Virus record (IMG/VR): IMGVR_UViG_3300043122_000207
Coordinates: 62,001 to 126,000 of that record
From: a virus
DNA: 64,000 nt
Strand: one strand, 5' to 3'
Below the pieces are notes generated by a model, which was not told the DNA's origin, did not search any database, and worked only from the letters and a program-made list of their open reading frames with translations. The position numbers were made by a program, and so were the translations under genes. This document shows, in pieces, positions 1 through 9,600 of the stretch; positions within the stretch are counted from its first letter, which is position 1, and each line of letters begins with the position of its first letter.

Positions 1-951
1 TCTGGCAGTTTCTTCACCAAGCAAATCAAAAGACTCCCTAATCATTTCTTCGTCCATTTCTGCTTCGTAATCTTCTGCTGCTGGTTCTTCTCCTTCTTCG
101 TCATCGCCATACAGTTCATTAAAGCTATCTTCTAATTCTTCTGGTGGTGTTTCTTCCATATCATCCATTCTTTCTAAGAACTCTTTTTTCTTCATTAATC
201 TTAATCTATCAAAAGCCACAGCAATAGCGACATAGACTATAGTATCTAACTTAGCTGACTGCATGATCACATCTTCACCAGCATCAATATTTGAATATGT
301 ATCAATCACTCTTTCTTTTATAATGGAAATGTAATCCTTATCAGGGGTTACTTTATTATTAAAGGGATCTAAAGATTGGATTGCATCGAAAGTTGATTCA
401 CCAATTGTTTCTGATTCGTCTACTTCATCTTCGAAACCCATTCCCTCTTCATCTTCTACATCTAATTCTTCTTCTAGTTCTTCTGCTTCTTCTTTATCCT
501 TTTTGACTTTTTCTGCATCTTCTTTCATTTCTTTTTTAATTGTTTGGGAAATCTCTTCTTCTATGTCTGTATTCTCCATTTCACCTAATACATCTTCTAC
601 TTCTTTTGGTGCCTCTTTGGTTTCTTCTTCATCTTTAGCCTCACCAATTAATTTAGAATAATGATCTGTTAAACCCTCAATGATACCACGAATATAGATT
701 GTATTGAATTCGTTTGTCTGTTTTACTCTTTCATCGAATTCTTCAAAGGGAAGTATTTCATCAACAACCTCACCTATATGGTATTTGACATCTCTAGCAG
801 GGATATCTGATAACTGTTCTTTTTGTTGATCTGGAATCGAGTTAAAGATAACCTCACCCATAACTGACTGATAAATCTTATCATAAGATTCATCTAACAT
901 TTTTCCTTTTTTATTTAATAAAATTTGATCTTCAAAACTATTAAAGTACAT
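1..951 (-). CDS. Acidic protein of unknown function, 3' end beyond window
   Basis: Open frame from an ATG at 951 running leftwards to base 1 without a stop, so 317 codons are visible and the C-terminus lies outside. An AGAGGTG ribosome binding site precedes the ATG, and the start overlaps the last 11 nt of the neighbouring gene, as expected for translational coupling. Residues from about 85 to 180 are a low-complexity run of Glu, Asp and Lys, and a second acidic run follows near residues 275-310. I recognise no domain. It is last in a minus-strand series that starts at the RusA-like gene. A scaffold or core-like role would fit the acidity, but nothing in the sequence proves it. Confidence 0.7.
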   Translation of the reverse strand, partial: MYFNSFEDQILLNKKGKMLDESYDKIYQSVMGEVIFNSIPDQQKEQLSDIPARDVKYHIGEVVDEILPFEEFDERVKQTNEFNTIYIRGIIEGLTDHYSKLIGEAKDEEETKEAPKEVEDVLGEMENTDIEEEISQTIKKEMKEDAEKVKKDKEEAEELEEELDVEDEEGMGFEDEVDESETIGESTFDAIQSLDPFNNKVTPDKDYISIIKERVIDTYSNIDAGEDVIMQSAKLDTIVYVAIAVAFDRLRLMKKKEFLERMDDMEETPPEELEDSFNELYGDDEEGEEPAAEDYEAEMDEEMIRESFDLLGEETAR

Positions 952-1222
952 TATCTACACCTCTTTTTTTATTATAGTTATTAACATGATAGGATACAAA
1001 TTCTTTAGAATTTTCTTTTTCTAAAACTTCTTTAATATCCTTTTTATGATAGAAATTATTGGACAAGGAAAGAAGTGTTGAAAGTGTTCTTTCCCTATTC
1101 ACAAACTCACCAAATAAACGATTTATATCTTTAGCAGAAACTTCTATATCAGTTTTTTTTATTATCTCATTTGCTATATTCATTAAAAGCAGTTTGTCTT
1201 TTTCTTCTACTGTCGCAATCAT
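941..1222 (-). CDS. Small hypothetical protein (93 aa)
   Basis: Lysine- and glutamate-rich protein with no recognised domain. I chose the ATG at 1222 because an AAGGGTGAG ribosome binding site lies just upstream; longer versions would overlap the end of the RusA-like gene. It follows that gene by about 16 nt and overlaps the next gene by 11 nt, so the three are probably one operon. Confidence 0.65.
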   Translation of the reverse strand: MIATVEEKDKLLLMNIANEIIKKTDIEVSAKDINRLFGEFVNRERTLSTLLSLSNNFYHKKDIKEVLEKENSKEFVSYHVNNYNKKRGVDNVL

Positions 1223-1238
1223 TAAGCTCACCCTTTTT

Positions 1239-2117
1239 TTATAGTTTACCTTTAGACTCCACAACATAAGTTGAAAGAGCATTCACATTTTTAGATTTTT
1301 TTCCACCCAATAGTTTAGGGTTTATATTTTCTAAAATGGTTATGACTTCATCTGCATAGAAAACACTGTTGATATATTTAGCAGCTTTATCGATACATTT
1401 ATTTTTTCTTTTAGCTTTATCTTTTATATGTGAATACGATGTGTGGAACTTTAGTTTCTTTATGAATTTTTTAAAATGCTCAAACAGTTCCTTACCCTCT
1501 AAACCTTTCATTTCTATATATTTTCTAGAAAGTTTAAATTTATTATACACCATAGATTTCTTTATTGATTTTTCATAACAGTCATAAAGATAATCTTCTG
1601 AGTATAACACATCTATTTCTACTCTGGGATTATTGGAATAATATTTTTCTGTATAATTTTTAATTATTGAACTGTCATTTAATATTATTTTAAAAGCGTC
1701 ATCTTGTAATATATCCCAATGTACCTTTTCTATATTATCATTATCCTTTAAACCCAAAGCAGGAGCATTTTCTTTTTCTAAAATCTCATCAGGCAATGCT
1801 GCATCGAATGCTTTTTTTGGTTCTACATATATCCTTAAAACCAACATATGAGGGTATGTTACACATGTGTTTAATAATAGTTCATCTTCCTCATATAGTT
1901 TTTTAAATAACTTCTTTAAAGCATTTTTATTTGGGTTATAGAAATGTCCAGATTTAGTACCCCTAGGTCTTGAATCACTTACAGGTGTACCCGGGATAAC
2001 TAAGGATAATTTTTTATCAAAAAGATCTTCATGCATTAAATCGTTTTTAGAAATTTTAGCTGGCACATAATTATCTATTGAATATCTTATTCTATCTACA
2101 TCTATTTTAACTACCAA
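1239..2117 (-). CDS. RusA-like Holliday junction resolvase / endonuclease
   Basis: A 292-residue protein. Residues about 40-62 hold PGTPVSDSRPRGT followed by GHFYNP, and residues about 122-140 hold GLKDNDNIEKVHWDILQDD. This pairing resembles the RusA family, in which an N-terminal PxPxxRPR-like strand precedes a conserved D-x-D-N segment that binds metal. RusA-type enzymes cut four-way DNA junctions and could debranch replicating phage DNA before packaging. The protein is about twice the usual RusA length of about 120 residues; the C-terminal 100 residues are Lys-rich and unassigned. Start is TTG with GGAGGTG ten bases upstream. A late-type promoter (2166-2178) sits 49 nt upstream. Family assignment is by motif reading only. 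Confidence 0.6.
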   Translation of the reverse strand: MVVKIDVDRIRYSIDNYVPAKISKNDLMHEDLFDKKLSLVIPGTPVSDSRPRGTKSGHFYNPNKNALKKLFKKLYEEDELLLNTCVTYPHMLVLRIYVEPKKAFDAALPDEILEKENAPALGLKDNDNIEKVHWDILQDDAFKIILNDSSIIKNYTEKYYSNNPRVEIDVLYSEDYLYDCYEKSIKKSMVYNKFKLSRKYIEMKGLEGKELFEHFKKFIKKLKFHTSYSHIKDKAKRKNKCIDKAAKYINSVFYADEVITILENINPKLLGGKKSKNVNALSTYVVESKGKL

Positions 2118-2165
2118 ACTAAAAAAACACCTCCTACATTGTATGAACGATTAATTACTTATTTT

Positions 2166-2178
2166 CTAAAAAATTGTT
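2166..2178 (-). promoter_or_regulatory. Late-type promoter for the RusA-like operon
   Basis: On the minus strand reads AACAATTTTTTAG, matching AACA-N6-TA(G). It lies 49 nt upstream of the TTG start at 2117, so the RusA-like operon can be transcribed independently of the tail genes to its right. Confidence 0.6.
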
Positions 2179-2200
2179 GTGGGTGAGCTTATAGTTAGTT

Positions 2201-3595
2201 TTATCTTAATCCGAAAGTATCCAAAAGACTATTTACTGTGTTTACACCAATATCAGAAACATTTCTTTTTGCAGAATGATATAGTTCGCCGGGAGACAAC
2301 CTCTTTTTAACTTCATATAATAGTTTTATTTCAGCCATCAATTCTGGATCTGGCTTATTCATATTGTACCCACAAAGGGTTCCAAGATAACCCATTAATC
2401 CTGTGGTCTTAATTATCCCCGATATACTTGGTTTTTCTGGCATGTTCATTAAAGCATACAAATCTTTAACTGTCATTGTTACATCAATTTCTGTTGGTAA
2501 ACCATCGATAGATACCTTTTCTGGATGACGGTTAATGTTTATTGCTGTTGCCATTCCCATATCACAATTCATCATACCCTTTGAAAAAACTCTTAAGACA
2601 AATGGTGATGTGTAAGTGTTTGACATGTTTATTCTTCTGGATGAAACCAATGGTAATAGATGACAGATTGGAACGACTATGTTCATATAAACACTCAATG
2701 GATCACCATGTGGTGTTGAGAATTTAAATTTAACATTATATGTTTTATCATAAGAACTATCCTTCCATACATCGGGTAGTGCAACATTTACAGCCAGTGA
2801 AGAAACACCCCCGCCTAACATACCACTCAAAGCATTCATCGTGCCTGTATCCATACTCTCATTTGTGGCACCAGTATTCATTTTTTCTATATCCCTGGCA
2901 ACATCAGCACCAGCTAGAAAGGAAACTTCAGATAACTTTTGTTTTCCTGGGAAATTGTTAACCATACCCTCTATAGACGATTGTCCAACCATGTTCCCAA
3001 TTATTTCACTGGATTCAACTATACCGTCATTATAGAAAGGAACATATTGCCAGAACTTAGTTGTGTCCCCTTCACCCGATGCCTTCTGTGACATAGAATA
3101 ATTTATAAATTTTGATTTAAATTCACCCCAATGCATTTCGCTGAAATGGGACACACCATCAAAAACATCTCTGGCCATTGTATCAACACCCATCATTTTG
3201 GCAGATATACCAGCTAAAATATCAACGTATCTCCAGTATTCTGCCATGGCATTTTTAAAACCAAATAACTTATCATTTTTATAGTCCTTAAGTATCTTAT
3301 TAATATTTTCTTCTCCACCATCTGATGTTAAGCTTTTAATAAAAGTAGATACCTGTCCTGTTCCTTCACCAGGTAAAAGTTTAGCCTTACCACAAGTAAA
3401 GGCAACAAAATTCCCTTCAGTAATAAATCTTTCAACGTATTCTCCACCGTAGGGGTTATTCGTTGTTTTGGTGTCGGCTAAAGTTGAGAAAATTGGAGGT
3501 GCACCTATAAGACCTTGCAAATCAATGGTACTGTAATTAGAAGATTGGTTTGCCATAGAACCTAAAAGTCTTTCTGTTTCACCTGTCTTTGACAT
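2201..3595 (-). CDS. Virion structural protein, probably tail/baseplate
   Basis: A 464-residue protein directly downstream of the tape measure gene in the same orientation. The C-terminal half (about residues 275-400) has the pattern of phage tail-associated structural proteins: DPLSVYMNIVVPICHLLPL, then TYTSPFVLRVFSKGMM, then GLPTEIDVTMTVKDLYALM, ending in a two-Gly hydrophobic segment. The first 60 residues are Ser/Thr/Gly-rich and contain NPYGGEYVERF. The exact role (hub, tube initiator or connector) cannot be told. I chose the ATG at 3595 over a TTG six codons earlier because the GAGGGGG ribosome binding site overlaps the upstream codons. Confidence 0.55.
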   Translation of the reverse strand: MSKTGETERLLGSMANQSSNYSTIDLQGLIGAPPIFSTLADTKTTNNPYGGEYVERFITEGNFVAFTCGKAKLLPGEGTGQVSTFIKSLTSDGGEENINKILKDYKNDKLFGFKNAMAEYWRYVDILAGISAKMMGVDTMARDVFDGVSHFSEMHWGEFKSKFINYSMSQKASGEGDTTKFWQYVPFYNDGIVESSEIIGNMVGQSSIEGMVNNFPGKQKLSEVSFLAGADVARDIEKMNTGATNESMDTGTMNALSGMLGGGVSSLAVNVALPDVWKDSSYDKTYNVKFKFSTPHGDPLSVYMNIVVPICHLLPLVSSRRINMSNTYTSPFVLRVFSKGMMNCDMGMATAININRHPEKVSIDGLPTEIDVTMTVKDLYALMNMPEKPSISGIIKTTGLMGYLGTLCGYNMNKPDPELMAEIKLLYEVKKRLSPGELYHSAKRNVSDIGVNTVNSLLDTFGLR

Positions 3596-3609
3596 AATTT
3601 TTCCCCCTC

Positions 3610-3648
3610 TCAAAAAAGAAAAACAGGGGCTTTAAGTTAAGACCCCTG
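3610..3648 (-). terminator. Hairpin at the end of the tape measure gene
   Basis: On the minus strand CAGGGG and CCCCTG pair around a loop that contains the tape measure stop codon, followed by TTTTTCTTTTTT. It lies between two tail genes with no promoter after it, so it may reduce rather than stop transcription into the downstream gene. Confidence 0.55.
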
Positions 3649-6600
3649 ATGATATTTTGTTGATTGTTTCCATAAATGAATCTCTTTTATTTTTGTCTAA
3701 ATTCTGTTCATCTTTACCACCAGCATTAACATTATTTGTGTTATTGTTGCTGGTTATATTATTGGTGTTGGAGTTTTGAACTATCTCTTTACCTACTGTT
3801 GAGAACACTCCGGCCAATTTTTTAATCTCATCTATTAGAGTATCTAATTTCTCTTCAACTTTAGAATTATCAACTGATAAGTCTTTTATAGTTTCAGAAT
3901 TAGAGGAATTATTATAAGTGGTATTATTTATTTCTCTTTCGATATCCCTACCATAAGATACCCTGTCTTTTAGACTTCTTATCTTATTTAGTTGATCTGC
4001 TCTTTGTGTGTTGACCATGGATTTTATCTTATCTCTTTTTTGTCCAGTTAATAAATCAACACCTGCACCTAATCCTGCCCCAACTCTGGTTTTAAAATCA
4101 CTTAAACTAAACATCTTCTCGGGGTCCATTTTAGGTTGAGACATATAAGCTAATGAAGCATCTCTTATTATTTTGTCGTTTACTGAAATCATTTTGGTGT
4201 TGTTTTTAAGTGGATCAAATAACATCAATTTTCCACCAGATTTTTTAACCAGAACATAATGGTCATTTCCGTTTTGTGCTTTGGTTAATAACACGGATTG
4301 TGATCCTTCTGCCATATTATTCATTAGATCAGGTATATTTTCAGTATACATATCTCCTTCTAAATTATGTTTTTCGAATTGGTGTTTAAAGTAATCTATA
4401 ACAACACCGCCGTTACTTGTGTAAGGTGCAGCCTCTTTAGCTAGGACTTCAACTGGAACCTTTTTACCATAATTAGAAAGGAGCATTGATAATACAGATG
4501 GTGCACAACCACTATTAGAGAATTTCTTAGAACCGATCATTAAGTTTTTAAACTTATTGGATTTTTGGTTAACAAAATTATCTCTACCATCACCATGTGC
4601 TGCAGGGTAACCACTTGGACCCATAATAGGTTGGGTTTGACCCCTTCCTCTTTTAGCTTCGGCTTGATCATAATAACTACCAAAGTTTCCTAAAGCACCC
4701 CATACATTGGAGAATGTATTTCCAATATTACCAAAGAACCCGGTTGTGTTTTGGTATGCACTTTGCATCCAGTTAGGTGTATATCTATTTATAAAACCAC
4801 CTGCAGTCTTTTTAATAAAGTCACCAGGGTTTGTTACAATCTCTACAATTGTATCTTTAAATTCGCCCAACTTTTCAGCAATGGTTTCAAATGATTCTTT
4901 AACCTTACCTATTGTGTTATCATATATGGCATCACCCAAGTCAGTGACTTTTTTGGTAAATTCATCATAGGCTGTTTCAACCTTTGATTTTACATTATCA
5001 CCTATACCGACTATTTTGTTTTTGAATTCAGTAAATGATTCTTGAACAGGACTTACTATATTATCATCTAGTGGTTTGACTATCTTTTCATGTAAACCAT
5101 CTTTTATGGATTGAGCTGTATCGGATATCTTTAATTTAGCTTCTTCCACATTCTCTTTAACACCCTGGACTATCTCGTCAACATTAATGAATTGGTCTAC
5201 AACATCACCGGCAGTTTTTCCAGCAGCTTCTAGGAAAGAGCCAAATTTAGAATCCCAGATTGCATCTTTGATACCTATTAGTTTATCACCGATCCATCCA
5301 CCAACATCACCGATTGTTTCAATTGGGTTGGCAATTTTCTTTAAGAATTTACCTGGACCATAAGCACCAACACCAGCACCAATAAGTAATCCCAATGGAC
5401 CACCCATTGCACCACCAGCTGCACCACCTTTTATTGCACCAACTATCCCGTCATTTTCACCCATTTTCTCAAAGATACCTTTTTTAGCATCTTCGCCTTC
5501 TCCATCATTACCGACAAAGAATTCTTTGACACTTGTTGTTATTTTACTACCAAACCCAAAAATAGCATCTTTTACTCCGGTTTGGAATTTAGCTATCCTT
5601 GAACCATTTACGGCACCCATACCAGCACCCAATACTGCACCAGCTATTGTACCGACCCCTGGTCCTATAGCTGTACCTATTAATCCCCACTTAACTGCAT
5701 TCCAAACAATATTTGATACACCATCACCTGTACCACCTAGAACAGATGACATACCAGTTAGCACCTTATCTATAAATGTGGTTTCATCAACATCTTTATC
5801 AAGCATATCGCTTGCATGAATAAAACCTTTAATGGCATCCCAGACACTCATACCAGCACCAGCCGCACCAGAAGCTGCCATACCTGCACCAGCCAATATT
5901 CCTCCAGCACCGTGAGTTGCAACAGCATTGGTGGCGACACCGGCAACAGTACCACCGACAGTTCCACCTAATAATTCAGCTATGGATTCTTGTAAAACAC
6001 CATCTATTAACCCACCTTCATCTTTACTTCCTTTTTTACTTCCGAGTTTATCTTTTATTTTTCCAAGTAAAGATGTTCTTTTGGATTCATTTGAAATGTC
6101 CATTTCCTGTTGTCTATCGGCAACCGTTAAAGCCGTAGAAGAATCAAAATCAATATCTCTACCTTCATGGTTTTGTGCATTCTCAGTTTTATCTAAATCA
6201 TCTTTGGCTGCATTGTAAGCATCAGCATCGATAGCACCCACAGCACCAATAGCATCTAGATGACCACCATCAACATATACTTTCTGAACCCTTTTGGAAA
6301 ATAACTTATCTTTTATCTTTCCAGCTTTATCAGAAAATAAACTACCAACAGATAGTGCTTTATCCAAACCCCACTTACCAGCAGATTTTATTCCACCCCA
6401 TAATTTAGAGATACCACTTGCTAAATGTTCCTTAGCTGATGTGAAGAATTCTTTTCCTCTTTCTTTAAACTCGCCCATTGACTCTTTAATTGATGGGTAG
6501 ATATCTTCTTTCCATCTTTCCCAAGCTGAGGCAGATTTCTTTTTCATATCTTTCATGAATTCTATAGCAGATTCTTTCATAGATTTAGCTGCATCAGACA

Positions 6601-9600
6601 ACTTATCTTTGAATTCTAAACCATATAGATAAACTGTTTCACTTAAGTCTTTTAATTTATCTGTGTATTCGTTCCATTTGCTTTCGATATCCTCTTTAGA
6701 AGGTAACAGACCATCTATTTTATCCTTGATAGTTGATGGTAAGTTTTTCAAGAATGTAAATGGTTTGGTTATATTCTCTTTTATCTTACCTAAGTAATCA
6801 GTTATAGGTGAAATATATTGGTCTTTGAAATTGCCCATCATATTTTTAAATTTCAGCATTAAGGCATTTCTTTTTTTGAATACACCGCCAAACACACCTT
6901 CTTTATCTGGTCTTAATGAAGGGTCTAGGTCACCAAATTGACCAACCAGTAATCTTTTAATGTATTCTATATTGTATGCAACACCATTTAAAAGTTCTTC
7001 TTGTTTTCTCATTATTTTATTTGAGAACTTTTTGATAGGTGATTCTGATATCTCTTCATTTCTTTTTTGTACAGAACCACCACCGGCAGCTTTTTTGTAT
7101 TCGTTCATATCCACAACTGTATCTGACTTTTGGATATCACTTAATACACTTTCCATTGTGGTGTTTGATACTTTACTGGATAATTTATTTAAACTACCCA
7201 TGACATCTAAATCAGAAATCTTTTTAGATAGTCCACTTTTTTTAAACATACCACCGAAAAATTCCTTTATAGATTTTGAATTTTTTAATTCATTATCTCT
7301 TTCTTTAGATTCAGATGCTGTATCTGGATAGAATACAATGAAGTTTCTAGATTTAGCATATATTAGATTTTTTGGTATATCGATTCCTTTGCCTCTCATC
7401 GGATCATCTACAGCAAAATGTTTTTGCTTACCGTTTCTTACTAATATATAATGTAGGGAACCCGACTTATCTTCATATAAAGAGATAACCATTGCACCAC
7501 TTGATATGGTATTATCTAATGCTTTAAGGGATACCTCTTCTCTTGAGAATATGTTAGTTGAGATATCGAATCTGTATCCAACATCTCTGAAGAAACCAAA
7601 AGATATACCGTCATTTTTGACTTTATATTTTTTAGCTATATTTGTTAGTTCATCTGGTTTTATTTCAACATCAAGTATATTTGATACAGCCATTGCAGCT
7701 GTCAATAAACCACAACCAGATTCACCAACTGTTGAACCACCACTTAAAGGAATAGAAGAATAATCGCCGTCCTTTTGTGAGAAGAAATGAATACCTTTTC
7801 CAAATAAAGCTCTATTGGATTTACCACTATATAAACCCTTAACTCTATTTACCCCTTCTCCGTATTCTTCACCTTCATCATCTCTTTTTACTTCGTTATC
7901 TATTTCATCTAAATTTACACTGTCGGTTTGGGAGATATTTTCACTTTTAGGTTCTGTCATATCATCCCCGATACCGAGTTTACCCTTAACCCAATTTATT
8001 GGTTTTTTAAGCCACTCCCCAATTGGTGTTAGGAAAGTGTCTTTAAAACCTTTATATGCATCCATAATTGATTTATGGATTTTATCTGTTCTCTCTTTCC
8101 CAAAAAACTTCTCAGATATATTGGTTATCATTGATTTATCTTTATTTTTGGCACCAAATAATCTCTCTTTTAATTTAGAGTTGTTTGCCATCATACCTGA
8201 ACCAATACCTATTAGGGAAGTCAACATAGTACCCATAAAAGGAGAACCGGTTAAAACGGTAGAAGCTATTGCACCAATACCGATACCACCCATAGCACCA
8301 GCACCAAAATCTAACCCTTTCATTACATTGGGGTTATAATCTTTAAATAAATCCCAACCGTCATCACCAGAGGATCCTCCACCCGATTTAAGAGCTTCAA
8401 CAGCTGGATTTGAACTGGGAGAACCAGCTGCTTTAGAAAATAATTTGGATACACCTTTGGATAGTTGTTTTGTGACCTCATCTTCTATATCTTTTTCATC
8501 TTCTATATTGATATTGGGTGATTCAAAATCATCAGTTGCATCTTTAACACCAGTTAAAATCTGTCCCAATTTGTTATCCATATAGGATGAATGTATATCA
8601 TCTATACTTTGTCCACCAGATTTTATAATATTATCTAAATCATATGGGTTATTATCTTTCCATTCCTTTATTTCTTTAATGTCGTTTACCCCGATTTTAT
8701 CTAGGAACGGTAAATTTGTAACCCCCATCATAGAAGCATTAATATAATCAAGGGTATTGAATTTATCATATGACTCTTCTAAAACTTTTTTATCTTCCTC
8801 TGTCATATTGATGTCAAAATTATTACCCATCTCAGATAAATCTTTTCTATTTCTGGTTGGGTCATATTGACTTAAACTTTTATATTTTCTTTTATCATCT
8901 TCAGCTAGAGGTTCTCCATTTGAACCCATACCGTTTACACCGTAACTTTGAGATCTAAATGAACCGTCGACTAAAGTGTTAACACCAGTCATATTAGCTC
9001 TTTGGGATTGCTCAGCATAATAATCTGACATCTGAACATTATAGTCACCCATTGCATTTTGGATATCTCTGAACTCACTGGCTGAAGTTTGGTCTTTTCC
9101 AGATTTGGCTTTCATTATTGCATTTCTAATTAACTGATATTCAGATTTAGATATTTCATCTGGGGACATACCCATCATATTTATGAACTTATTGTATTTC
9201 ATAACCGACATATCGTCTAAAGTGTATGAACGGTCTAAAAGATTATCAGTTATTTTTGTCATTGTGGCTTCTAAAGCATCTGAGTCCACTTCACCAACAC
9301 GGTCTTTATCTAGGTTACTTTCTACTAGACTGGTTATTCTACCATACTGTCCTTTAAAATCTGGACGCATATCGTAAAATTCTTTTGCTACTTCAGACAC
9401 ATCTTTATATTGACCGGTATCATAATTGAATACCATCTCTTCATTACCAGAAAGTGTTGAAAGTATCTTTCTTAGGTATGTTGGTATAACTTCAGTTATT
9501 GCTTTTTTAGTTACACCATCGAAGAAAGTTCTACCTTTATTATAATTGCCAGTTTGGATGCCCCTGTTTATATCACCTTTATCTCTTAAGGCATCACCCA

